DNA from: Mobiluncus porci
Lineage (GTDB): Bacteria; Actinomycetota; Actinomycetes; Actinomycetales; Actinomycetaceae
Direction of reading: 5' to 3'
NCBI RefSeq assembly: GCF_009695935.1
Contig: NZ_VUMY01000002.1
Span: forward strand, 62,001 to 126,000
Length of the DNA: 64,000 nt
The notes under the pieces are model-generated. The model was not told the origin of the DNA. It made no database searches and saw nothing but the letters and a program-made list of their open reading frames with translations. Positions 9,576 to 16,527 of the stretch are shown here, one piece after another. Numbering within the stretch: the stretch's first letter is position 1; the number at the start of each line of letters is the position of its first letter. The position numbers were made by a program, and so were the translations under genes.

Positions 9576-9951
9576 TTATTGTTCCGCCCGTTTAGCGAAC
9601 CTCTTTTAATACCATAAGCGAATATTCGCACATTCTCAATCATGTGTAAACAATAAAACACGAGACGCCACGCATCTGTCTACAGTAAATTCTTACATGT
9701 TTTTCCTTGATAACCAGACTTATGAAGTTATACCAGAAGCCGCCCATGGTGCCAGTCTGAGATTCTGATGTTTTGATTCGAGTTAATCCAGCGTATTCGA
9801 TTTGTGTTAAATCCGATAAGTATGAAAAGTCAATATCAAATACTCCATCACTGTCTAAATAATTATAACTTTCGTCCGGGATTTCGTAGGTTTTATCTGT
9901 GGTTTTGATTTGCCTGTTTTCCAGCGTAGACAACCGACCCTCCAACAGGGT
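9252..9951. repeat. putative invertible tail-fibre segment
   Basis: Bounded by perfect 48-bp inverted repeats at 9252-9299 and 9904-9951. The left repeat encodes TLLEGRLSTLENRQIK in frame with the fibre gene. The right repeat encodes the same peptide on the minus strand in front of a different 87-residue tip. Inversion by recombination anywhere in the repeats swaps tips and keeps the reading frame. No recombinase gene of the Gin/Cin/Hin type or tyrosine class is present nearby in the window, so the enzyme would be elsewhere in the prophage or host. Confidence 0.8.
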
Positions 9952-9960
9952 ACTTGACAC
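9640..9960 (-). CDS. silent alternative tail-fibre tip
   Basis: Open minus-strand frame that begins in the right inverted repeat (TLLEGRLSTLENRQIK) and continues into an unrelated tip, TTDKTYEIPDESYNYLDSDG and onward, ending FIVYT. It lacks the 54-residue constant N-terminus and a plausible ribosome-binding site, so in this orientation it should be unexpressed. After inversion it would be fused exactly to the constant part, giving a fibre of about 157 aa. Parallel architecture to the Mu, P1 and e14 tail-fibre inversion systems, inferred from the repeat geometry. Confidence 0.75.
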   Translation of the reverse strand: MSSTLLEGRLSTLENRQIKTTDKTYEIPDESYNYLDSDGVFDIDFSYLSDLTQIEYAGLTRIKTSESQTGTMGGFWYNFISLVIKEKHVRIYCRQMRGVSCFIVYT

Positions 9961-9982
9961 GCCCCGTTAAGGGGTGTACTAT
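9954..9982 (+). promoter_or_regulatory. promoter with overlapping operator-like palindrome
   Basis: TTGACA (9954-9959), 17-nt spacer, TACTAT (9977-9982). The spacer holds CCCC-GTTAA-GGGG within a wider dyad (ACACgCCCC/GGGGtGT). It lies just outside the right 48-bp repeat and points to the HTH gene. Autoregulation by the HTH protein is plausible, not shown. Confidence 0.6.
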
Positions 9983-10029
9983 GGGGGTAGTGGTCAGGGC
10001 AACTGGCCCGACCCAGGAAAAGAAAACAA

Positions 10030-10086
10030 ATGAGCATCACAAAATACCAACTCCGAGCCGAGCTAGAAAAAACATGGAACCAATGA
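10030..10086 (+). CDS. 18-aa peptide translationally coupled to HTH gene
   Basis: Short ORF MSITKYQLRAELEKTWNQ preceded by AGGAAAAG at good spacing. Its stop overlaps the start of the HTH gene as ATGA at 10083-10086. The arrangement suggests translational coupling or a leader role. The peptide itself matches nothing I recognise. Confidence 0.45.
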   Translation: MSITKYQLRAELEKTWNQ

Positions 10087-10457
10087 CAACCCTAGAATTC
10101 CACGCTATCCGGAACACCTGCGGGCTATCCACCGCCGATTTGGGGCGGATCCTCGGCGTGAACCCCCGCACCGTGAGATCGTGGGAGCAAGGCCGGATGC
10201 CGATAAGAGAGAAAATCGCGGCCGAGATGCGAGCCTTGGCGGACGAGCACGCGATACTGGTGGACCAGTTCGAGGCCGCTGACCCGCCAATCATCCTAGA
10301 GTTTCCGAAAGACTACTATCGTAGTTTAGGGCGGCCGCGTGAATGGTATGTTACCGCGCTCGGCGCGGCGTTGTCTCGGTGGGACGGGTTGCGGGCTGAA
10401 TGGGTGGGTGAACCGGAGTCGCACGCGCTCGACTCGCGGCTGCGTCAGAGCGGCTAG
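10083..10457 (+). CDS. HTH (Cro/C1, DUF1870-like) DNA-binding protein
   Basis: 124 aa starting at the ATGA overlap (an ATG at 10074 is also in frame). Residues about 1-60 form a helix-turn-helix: LSTADLGRILGVNPRTVRSW followed by EQG, as in XRE-type and YdiL/DUF1870-type regulators. The C-terminal part is Trp-rich (REWYVTALG, RWDGLRAEWVGE) and of unknown role. It is the last gene with phage character before the host gene fdxA. It may be a prophage regulator or a host-edge gene; no integrase or attachment site is visible next to it. Confidence 0.7.
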   Translation: MTTLEFHAIRNTCGLSTADLGRILGVNPRTVRSWEQGRMPIREKIAAEMRALADEHAILVDQFEAADPPIILEFPKDYYRSLGRPREWYVTALGAALSRWDGLRAEWVGEPESHALDSRLRQSG

Positions 10458-10553
10458 AATAGGCTGGGGCGGTTTAGTGATGGCTATACTAATGGCTAAA
10501 TCGAACCGCGCTAAATAGTGTTTGACCTGCGAAGATAGAAGGATTTTAGGGCT

Positions 10554-10871
10554 ATGACTTATGTGATCGCTCAACCCTGTGTGGATGTAAAAGATAAAGC
10601 CTGTGTCGATGAATGTCCGGTGGACTGTATCTATGAAGGCGAGCGGACGCTCTATATCAACCCGCTGGAATGCGTGGATTGTGGGGCGTGCGAGCCGGTT
10701 TGTCCGGCGGAGGCCATCTTCTATGAAGATGATTTGCCGGAGCAATGGAGTGACTTTCTTCGCGCTAACCGTGATTTCTTCAAGGAGATCGGGACTCCTG
10801 GTGGGGCCAGCGCCTATGGTCAGGTCGGCAAGGACGACCCGATGATTGCGGCGTTGCCTCCGCAGGACTAG
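10554..10871 (+). CDS. fdxA: 7Fe ferredoxin FdxA
   Basis: 105-aa small iron-sulfur electron carrier of the cytoplasm. Cysteines at 9, 17 and 50 fit the [3Fe-4S] cluster and those at 21, 40, 43 and 46 fit the [4Fe-4S] cluster of seven-iron ferredoxins. A further Cys at 25 is usual in the family. The C-terminal extension (FFKEIGTPGG) is typical of actinobacterial FdxA. ATG 10554 has AAGGATTTTAGG upstream. In actinobacteria fdxA is commonly next to dapC, as here. Confidence 0.95.
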   Translation: MTYVIAQPCVDVKDKACVDECPVDCIYEGERTLYINPLECVDCGACEPVCPAEAIFYEDDLPEQWSDFLRANRDFFKEIGTPGGASAYGQVGKDDPMIAALPPQD

Positions 10872-10889
10872 CGCAGCGGTCGGGGACGG

Positions 10890-11155
10890 TTTCGACTTTG
10901 CGGAGCCGGAGCGGGTCGCATCTCTTTGGCGTAGTCGAAGACGAAGCCAAAAGGGTGCGACCCCGACGGCGAAGCCGTCTAAAGCAACTTCGTTATGCCG
11001 GACGGGTCAGACCCTTCCGGTTTCGTTCGCTTCGGTTCGACCCCGTGACTACGCTTCGCAAACTGGGGACGGTTCCTTTTCTCGCTGGTTAAAATGACTC
11101 ATGGGGACGTGCTTTTGAGTCATGGGGACGTGCTTTTTGACTCATTTTTAGCTAG
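10890..11155 (+). repeat. composite structured intergenic repeat, copy A, and GGGGACG repeats
   Basis: The 413-bp gap between fdxA and dapC has no gene. About 10905-11075 is a copy of the composite repeat also found near 18920 and 20240: nested inverted repeats around GTCG...TTTGGC / GCCAAAAGGGTGCGAC, a GACGGCGAAGCCGTC hairpin and a GGGTCAGACCC core. At 11096-11137 there are two direct copies of a 21-bp unit containing TCATGGGGACGTGCTTTT. An inverted copy of that unit and the adjoining GACTCATTTT lies upstream of radA at 18272-18305. Confidence 0.6.
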
Positions 11156-11284
11156 ATAGTTTGGCGAGTCATGCGGACAGGTCCTTCGACTCATTCCCTC
11201 ACTGCGTTCGCTTCACGAGTTAAAAGACCGGTCCCCGATGACTCACCGTGAACCGTTCCCGTTTGCTACGCAGAAGGAATAGTA

Positions 11285-12739
11285 ATGAAACTACCAAAGA
11301 CCTTTGACTTGCCGAGATTCCCGTGGGACACGCTCGCGGAAGTGACGGCGCTGGCGCAGGCTCACCCCGACGGTGCGGTTGACCTCACGATCGGCTCGCC
11401 TGCTGACTCGGTGGCAGCGCCGACCCAGCAGGCCCTTGCTGAATCCGCAGATGCCCACGGCTATCCGCCCGCGGTAGGCGCGCCGGAATTGCGCGAGGCG
11501 ATTGTTGAATTTATGCGCGAAACTCGCGGGGTCGATGGCCTTGCGCCCGACGATGTCGTTTTGACGATTGGCTCAAAGGAGCTCGTGGCCTCGCTCGCCT
11601 TCCAACTGGGAATCGGGGCGGGAGACGCCTTGGGATTTCCGGAAGTAGCCTATCCAACCTACGAGGTCGGGGCGATTTTGGCCGGAGCAAAGGCACTGCG
11701 GTTGCCGGAGGATCCGAAGTCGTGGCCAGGGCGGCCGGCCAAAAAAGGCCAAGGGGAGATGTTAGGCGAAACCGGCAGGAAACCCCAGATGGAAAGCCCG
11801 AAGCTGTGGCCGACGGGTGAATCCGGACGGGACGTCGGTGCGGCGATGGATTCGTTGCCGGAAGGGTTCATCAAGGATGTTGATGAAAAGCATGAAGGCC
11901 GGTCAACCAGCGCTCACTCGAGCCCGATTCCGCGTCTTGTGTGGTTGAACAGCCCGGGGAATCCGAACGGTCACGCCTATAGCGTGGCCGAACTTCGCGA
12001 GGCAGTGGCTTGGGCTCGAGCTAATCGGGCGATTCTCGTTGCGGATGAGTGCTATGCGTTGCTGGACTGGGAAGGGGCGCCGCGCGGGACTGGTTTCGGG
12101 ACGCCTTCGCTTCTGGATGAATCCGTAACGGACGGCAACCTTGAGGGTCTCTTGGTGACGCATTCTTTGTCGAAACAGAACAACCTGGCGGGGTATCGGG
12201 CAGCATGGATTTGTGGCGATCCTGAGTTGGTGGCGGGATTGCGGGAAGTGCGCAAACACTGGGGTTTGATGGTTCCGGGGCCGGTGCAAGCCGCAACGCG
12301 GGTCGCGCTGGCGGACGTGGAGACGCCCCGGCGTCAAAAGGAGATTTATCGGACTAGGCGCGAGAAGCTAATGGCGGCGTGTGAGGCGGCGGGACTCGAG
12401 ATAGACTCGCAGTCGGTTGCGGGGTTGTATTTGTGGGTTAAGGCTGGGGAGAATGGTTTGAGTAGCGGCTACGCCGGGGGTCAGACCCTTGCGGCTGCAC
12501 TCCCTTCGGTCGTTACGCCGCAGAGGTCTGACCCGCCTGCTGCGCCTGGGAGGTCTGACCCGCCTGCTGCGCCTGGCTTGTCCGCTACGCCGGGGCGAGA
12601 GTTGGCGCGCTGGTTTGCCGAACGGGGAATCCGCGTGGCTCCGGGGGATTTCTACGGGCCGGCGGGGGCGGAATACGTGAGAATCTCCCTGACGGCTCAG
12701 GACGAAGATATCGACAAGGCTTGCAAGAGGCTCGCGTAA
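11285..12739 (+). CDS. dapC: N-succinyldiaminopimelate aminotransferase DapC, with insertions
   Basis: 484-aa PLP-dependent class I/II aminotransferase of the succinylase branch of lysine/diaminopimelate synthesis. Family features: AVDLTIGSP near the start, the SPGNPNGH motif (about 222-230), VADECYALLDWEG, and the PLP lysine in THSLSKQNNLAGYR. The usual length is about 370 aa. The excess comes from two insertions: residues about 142-214 (charged, low complexity) and about 395-436, where tandem SDPPAAPG units are encoded by the intergenic repeat also seen at 19000-19170. Both fall between conserved blocks, so activity may survive. Neighbours fdxA and dapD fit the known actinobacterial cluster. 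Confidence 0.85.
   Translation: MKLPKTFDLPRFPWDTLAEVTALAQAHPDGAVDLTIGSPADSVAAPTQQALAESADAHGYPPAVGAPELREAIVEFMRETRGVDGLAPDDVVLTIGSKELVASLAFQLGIGAGDALGFPEVAYPTYEVGAILAGAKALRLPEDPKSWPGRPAKKGQGEMLGETGRKPQMESPKLWPTGESGRDVGAAMDSLPEGFIKDVDEKHEGRSTSAHSSPIPRLVWLNSPGNPNGHAYSVAELREAVAWARANRAILVADECYALLDWEGAPRGTGFGTPSLLDESVTDGNLEGLLVTHSLSKQNNLAGYRAAWICGDPELVAGLREVRKHWGLMVPGPVQAATRVALADVETPRRQKEIYRTRREKLMAACEAAGLEIDSQSVAGLYLWVKAGENGLSSGYAGGQTLAAALPSVVTPQRSDPPAAPGRSDPPAAPGLSATPGRELARWFAERGIRVAPGDFYGPAGAEYVRISLTAQDEDIDKACKRLA
12478..12597 (+). repeat. intergenic repeat captured inside dapC
   Basis: This coding stretch of dapC reads GGGTCAGACCCTTGCGG, then TCCCTTCGGTCG, then two direct copies of a unit with AGGTCTGACCCGCCTGCTGC. 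The same succession occurs non-coding at about 19000-19100. In frame it gives tandem SDPPAAPG. The insertion keeps the dapC frame. Confidence 0.7.
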
Positions 12740-12798
12740 GAGCGTAGCAATTTGGGGACAGTTTCCACTTTGTTCCGCTCCGCTGAGATGATTTAGCG

Positions 12799-12870
12799 AT
12801 TTACCATTGGGGACGGGCCTAAAAGGTAAAAATCGGTTTTTACCTTTTAGGCCCGTCCCCAATGGTAAAT
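12799..12870. terminator. perfect 34-bp hairpin between dapC and gltA
   Basis: Arms 12799-12832 and 12837-12870 are perfect reverse complements with a TCGG tetraloop. The inner stem ends in A5/T5, so it may act as a bidirectional terminator, but the arm length exceeds a normal terminator. A related degenerate motif (TTACCAATGGGGACGGGCC) occurs at about 15832-15850. The rest of 12740-13017 shows only the leader of gltA. Confidence 0.6.
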
Positions 12871-13017
12871 CCAAAGGGGAAAAATGCGAGAAATCTTACG
12901 CTAGACTTTGAAGTTAACGTAGGGTAATATACCTCTAGGGACTTAAGTCCTAAATTGCACTCCTTCCGACGGAGCCGCCGGAAAATAACGCATAAACCAC
13001 TATTAGGAGGTTTCTCA

Positions 13018-14334
13018 ATGGCTGAGAATGAAAACGAATACTACATGCAGGTTGGTGAAACCCGTCTCGACACCCCGTTGCATCCCGCAACCCAGGGCAA
13101 CGATGGGGTTGAAATCAACAAAATGCTTGCCACTACCGGCAAAGTAACCTTGGACTACGGCTTCGGCAACACCGCAAACTGTGAATCCAACATTACCTAC
13201 ATCGACGGCGGCAACGGAATCTTGCGCTACCGCGGTTACCCGATTGAGGAACTTGCTCGCGAATCCACCTTTATTGAAGTCTGCTACCTGCTGATTTACG
13301 GCGAACTACCCGACGCTCCGAGCCTCGAGCGCTTCACCCACGTCATCAAGCGTAACCGATTGCTCCCCGAGGACTTCATCGCTTTCTTCGGCGCCTTCCC
13401 CTCCAACGGCCACCCAATGTCAGTCCTCCAAGCCGGCGTGGCGGGTCTCGCAACCTACTACGAAGACACCTTGAACCCGCTTGACCCCGACCAGCTCGAC
13501 GCCGCAACCTTCCAGCTTCTCGGCAAACTGCCGACGATGGTTTCGATGATTGCCAAGCGCGCCGAGGGCCTGCCGACCCTCTACCCGGATAGCTCCCGCG
13601 ATCTCACCGAGGACTTCATCCGCATGACCTTCGGCCTGCCCTACCAGTCCTACGACATCGATCCAGCGATGGTGCGCGCGCTTGATACTCTCTTTATCCT
13701 CCACGCCGACCACGAGCAAAACTGCTCTACCTCGACCGTTCGCTTCGTCGGTTCCTCGCACGCGAACCTCTACGCCTCGGTTGCCTCCGCCATCGGCGCT
13801 CTCTCCGGTCCGCTCCACGGCGGCGCCAACGAGGCTGTGCTGCGGATGCTCATACAGATGCGCGACACCGATATGACCGTCAAGCAGTTTGTGGAAAAGG
13901 TCAAGAACAAGGAGGAAGGCATCAAGCTAATGGGCTTTGGCCACCGCGTTTACAAGTCCTACGACCCGCGCGCCGCCATCGTCAAGGAATCCGCCCACGA
14001 GGTGTTGAGCCGCCTCGGGAAGGCTGACAAGTTGCTCGACCTCGCCACCGAGCTCGAGGAAGTCGCCCTGTCCGATGATTACTTCATCTCCCGTAACCTC
14101 TACCCGAACGTCGACTTCTACACCGGCCTGATTTACCGCGCCATGGGCTTCCGGATGAAGATGTTCACCCCGCTGTTCGCTATCGGACGCCTGCCCGGCT
14201 GGATTGCCCAGTACCGCGAGATGATCAAGGATCCGGCGACCAAGATTGCTCGCCCGCGCCAGGTCTACATCGGTGAAACCGAGCGCCACTACACTTCGTT
14301 GCGTTCGCGCGGTCGTTTGGTCAAGAAGGACTAA
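13018..14334 (+). CDS. gltA: citrate synthase
   Basis: 438 aa, the normal length for the hexameric type II enzyme that condenses oxaloacetate and acetyl-CoA at the head of the TCA cycle. ATG 13018 follows TTAGGAGG, so the in-frame extension to 12955 is rejected. Catalytic residues are visible: His in GPLHGGANEAV, His in GFGHRVYKSYDPRA and Asp in NLYPNVDFYTG. The N-terminal small beta domain (MAENENEYYMQVG) is present. No neighbour is co-transcribed; the 34-bp hairpin upstream isolates it from dapC. Confidence 0.95.
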   Translation: MAENENEYYMQVGETRLDTPLHPATQGNDGVEINKMLATTGKVTLDYGFGNTANCESNITYIDGGNGILRYRGYPIEELARESTFIEVCYLLIYGELPDAPSLERFTHVIKRNRLLPEDFIAFFGAFPSNGHPMSVLQAGVAGLATYYEDTLNPLDPDQLDAATFQLLGKLPTMVSMIAKRAEGLPTLYPDSSRDLTEDFIRMTFGLPYQSYDIDPAMVRALDTLFILHADHEQNCSTSTVRFVGSSHANLYASVASAIGALSGPLHGGANEAVLRMLIQMRDTDMTVKQFVEKVKNKEEGIKLMGFGHRVYKSYDPRAAIVKESAHEVLSRLGKADKLLDLATELEEVALSDDYFISRNLYPNVDFYTGLIYRAMGFRMKMFTPLFAIGRLPGWIAQYREMIKDPATKIARPRQVYIGETERHYTSLRSRGRLVKKD

Positions 14335-14423
14335 CGGCTTCAACAAGGGCCGTTCAACAAGGGCTGTTCAGTAATGGCCCTTGCACAAGAGTCATTCAGT
14401 AATAGCCAGAAAGAAGGAAGATT

Positions 14424-15386
14424 ATGGCAAAGAAAGTTTGGGGCGTTGGCGTTACGACGGTCACAGACGGCGGTAAAACACTCGATACCTGGTACCCCTA
14501 TGTTTTTGAGGGCGAAAAAGACGAAGCGAAAGCCAAGGAGATCACTGAAAAACTCGCGGGGCTGGAACACAAGGACGAGGCCCGTTTAATCACGAATAAA
14601 GTCGTCGTGGTGGAGTCCGACCTCGAGGGTGATGTCACCAATCCGATGGACGGCTACCTGCGGCTTCATGCCTTGTCATGGCGTTTAGCAAAGCCGAACA
14701 CGGTGAGCCTGGAGGGGCTGTTCCACAAGTTGAATCTCGTGGCGTGGACCTCCCGCGGGGCCTGTGATCCGGAGGGGTTCGAGGAAACCCGTTTGCGCTT
14801 GATGATGAAGTACGGCATTGGGGTCAACATTCGCTCCATTGACCGCATTCCCCGCATGACCACGTATGTTACCCCGAAGGATGTTCGGATTACGAGCTCG
14901 GAGAACGTGCGTCTCGGCGCGTATCTGGCGCCGGGGACTGAGGTCGGCTATTCCGGATTCATCAACTACAATGCCGGCACTTTGGGTGCGGCCCACATTG
15001 AGGGGCGTATCTCCCAGGGAGTCACCGTTGATGAAGGCACGAGCCTTGCCGGTGGTGCCTCCACCGCAGGAACCATGGCGATTGGTGCCCACAAGCGCGT
15101 GTCCTTGGGCAAGAACTGCCACATGGGCGCGAACTCCGGTCTCGCGATTCCGCTTGGCGACGAGTGCGTCGTGGAGGCGGGGCTGTATCTGAACGGCGAC
15201 ACCAAGGTTTACTTTATGCCTTCCGGCGGGGTTATGCCTGGTGAGACTGGGTTCTTCACCGATCCGAAGACGATGCTGGCGGAGGAACTTTCCGGCGTGT
15301 CGAACGCCCTGTTCCGCCGCAACTCCCAGACCGGTCGTGTCGAGTGTGTGACCCGCGCGGGAATGGAAATGGAGTTTGCTGACTGA
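14424..15386 (+). CDS. dapD: tetrahydrodipicolinate N-succinyltransferase DapD
   Basis: 320 aa, actinobacterial-type DapD. Transfers succinyl from succinyl-CoA to tetrahydrodipicolinate in lysine/DAP synthesis, upstream of DapC. The C-terminal half has left-handed beta-helix hexapeptide repeats (SGFINYNAGTLGAAHIEGRI, GGASTAGTMAIG, NCHMGANSGLAIPLGDECVV). ATG 14424 follows GAAGGAAG. The preceding 14335-14423 stretch holds only short repeats (AACAAGGGC). A strong hairpin follows immediately after the stop. Confidence 0.93.
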   Translation: MAKKVWGVGVTTVTDGGKTLDTWYPYVFEGEKDEAKAKEITEKLAGLEHKDEARLITNKVVVVESDLEGDVTNPMDGYLRLHALSWRLAKPNTVSLEGLFHKLNLVAWTSRGACDPEGFEETRLRLMMKYGIGVNIRSIDRIPRMTTYVTPKDVRITSSENVRLGAYLAPGTEVGYSGFINYNAGTLGAAHIEGRISQGVTVDEGTSLAGGASTAGTMAIGAHKRVSLGKNCHMGANSGLAIPLGDECVVEAGLYLNGDTKVYFMPSGGVMPGETGFFTDPKTMLAEELSGVSNALFRRNSQTGRVECVTRAGMEMEFAD

Positions 15387-15641
15387 GCGGCAGCGGCGAA
15401 GCCGCATGAGCCGCTCAGTAACTGGCGGAGCCGTTAAAAAACGGTCCGGGGGACCGTTTTAGGCGTAGCACCTATAACGGCGCTTGCGCCGTTGCAGCGG
15501 CGAAGCCGCATGAGCCGCTCAGTAACTGGCGAAGCGGGTTAAGCGACGGTCACGATTGACCGTCGCCCGCGGAGCGCCTTTAAGCGTTTTAGCGCTCGTA
15601 GCAATGGTTTTGGGGCTGGCGAGAGCCAGCCCCAAAACCAT
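15383..15641 (+). terminator. hairpin cluster and 38-bp direct repeats downstream of dapD
   Basis: CTGAGCGG (15383-15390) pairs with CCGCTCAG (15411-15418) and encloses GCGGC-GAA-GCCGC. This is part of a 38-bp unit repeated exactly at 15390-15427 and 15494-15531. At 15438-15460 a 10-bp stem (AAAACGGTCC/GGACCGTTTT, loop GGG) with T-tail is a good intrinsic terminator. At 15604-15641 a perfect 17-bp stem closes on a GAGA tetraloop. The remaining gap to 15933 contains only short GGGGACG-type repeats and the parDE promoter. Confidence 0.6.
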
Positions 15642-15905
15642 CTAACGGCCTAAAAAACGAGGACTGTTCCGGATTTTGTTACGCGGAGCGGTCGGGACGG
15701 TTTCGGCTTTGCGTAGCGAACGAAGCGAGCGAAGCAAAGTGGAACCGTCCCCGAGACTGTTTAGCGATTCTGTAAACTGGGGACGCTTCCTCGGGTTCCG
15801 CGTGAGCTTCATTCCCTCACCGCAAGTTTTTTACCAATGGGGACGGGCCAAACTGGTAAATATACCAGGGGATTGGGCGAGAGCTGAGAGTAGTGCTATA
15901 TAGGA

Positions 15906-15911
15906 TATAAT
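15906..15911 (+). promoter_or_regulatory. -10 element of toxin-antitoxin operon
   Basis: Perfect TATAAT 23 nt before the antitoxin start, preceded by the self-complementary CTATATAG (15897-15904) that could serve as a ribbon-helix-helix operator. No convincing -35 at standard spacing. Confidence 0.45.
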
Positions 15912-15933
15912 CTCATAAAAGGACGGGGGGAAC

Positions 15934-16212
15934 ATGCGGAAAACTGAGCAATTTAGTATTACCTTGCCAAAGGAAATGGCTGCCGAAGTGCGCCATCGTG
16001 TGGAATCTGGGCTTTATGCCACAGAAAGCGAGGTTCTCCGCGACGGACTGAGAACATTGTTGGCACGAGATAAGGCTCTGGAAAGCTGGTTAAACGGACG
16101 CGTTGCGGCGGCTTATGACGCTTATAAAGCGCATCCGGAAAATGTTTTAGACGGCGAAGAAGTGAAGGCACGACTGGGTGAATTGCGGGCCTCCCGAAAG
16201 CGCGGGAAATGA
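15934..16212 (+). CDS. ParD/CopG-type antitoxin
   Basis: 92 aa. N-terminal ribbon-helix-helix DNA-binding motif: EQFSITLPKEMAAEVRHRVE, then GLYATESEVLRDGLRTLL, the classic ParD pattern. The C-terminal tail is charged and helical, expected to wrap the toxin. It overlaps the downstream toxin gene by ATGA, and the RBS is GGACGGGGG. By family knowledge it neutralises ParE and represses its own promoter. Confidence 0.85.
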   Translation: MRKTEQFSITLPKEMAAEVRHRVESGLYATESEVLRDGLRTLLARDKALESWLNGRVAAAYDAYKAHPENVLDGEEVKARLGELRASRKRGK

Positions 16213-16517
16213 GAGTTATTTTCACCCCGGAGGCCTTCGAGGATCTGGCCGCTATCAACCTGTATCTGTCGCAGGTAACCTTCTTGGAACGAGCCGATGG
16301 TTATGTTGATGACATCATTGCGGAGTGCTATTCCCTTGGGGAAATTCCGGTGAGGGGAATCTCACGGGATGATATTCGCAGCGACCTGAGAATATTGGGA
16401 TTTCGACGCTCTGCAGCAATAGCGTTTCTTCTTGAAGAGGATGCAGTCGTTATCATGGGTGTCTTCTATGGCGGGCAGGACTTTGAATCCAAAATCATGA
16501 CTCGACTCAGGGATTGA
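16209..16517 (+). CDS. ParE/RelE-superfamily toxin
   Basis: 102 aa, coupled to the antitoxin by a 4-nt overlap. RelE/ParE fold signature: TPEAFEDLAAINLYLSQV at the N-terminus, central RSDLRILGFRRSAAIAF strands and GVFYGGQDFESKI near the end, which is the usual ParE 'hgr.d' region. ParE members inhibit gyrase; whether this one does cannot be told from sequence. Convergent with radA, 10 nt apart. Confidence 0.82.
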   Translation: MRVIFTPEAFEDLAAINLYLSQVTFLERADGYVDDIIAECYSLGEIPVRGISRDDIRSDLRILGFRRSAAIAFLLEEDAVVIMGVFYGGQDFESKIMTRLRD

Positions 16518-16527
16518 ACGAGGCATC

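Noticed and set aside
10458-10553. Prophage attachment site next to fdxA
   Set aside because: No tRNA gene and no recognisable core repeat; the left end of the prophage is outside the window.
14335-14423. Small RNA between gltA and dapD
   Set aside because: Only short AACAAGGGC-type repeats and a weak inverted repeat are visible; no promoter or terminator pair.
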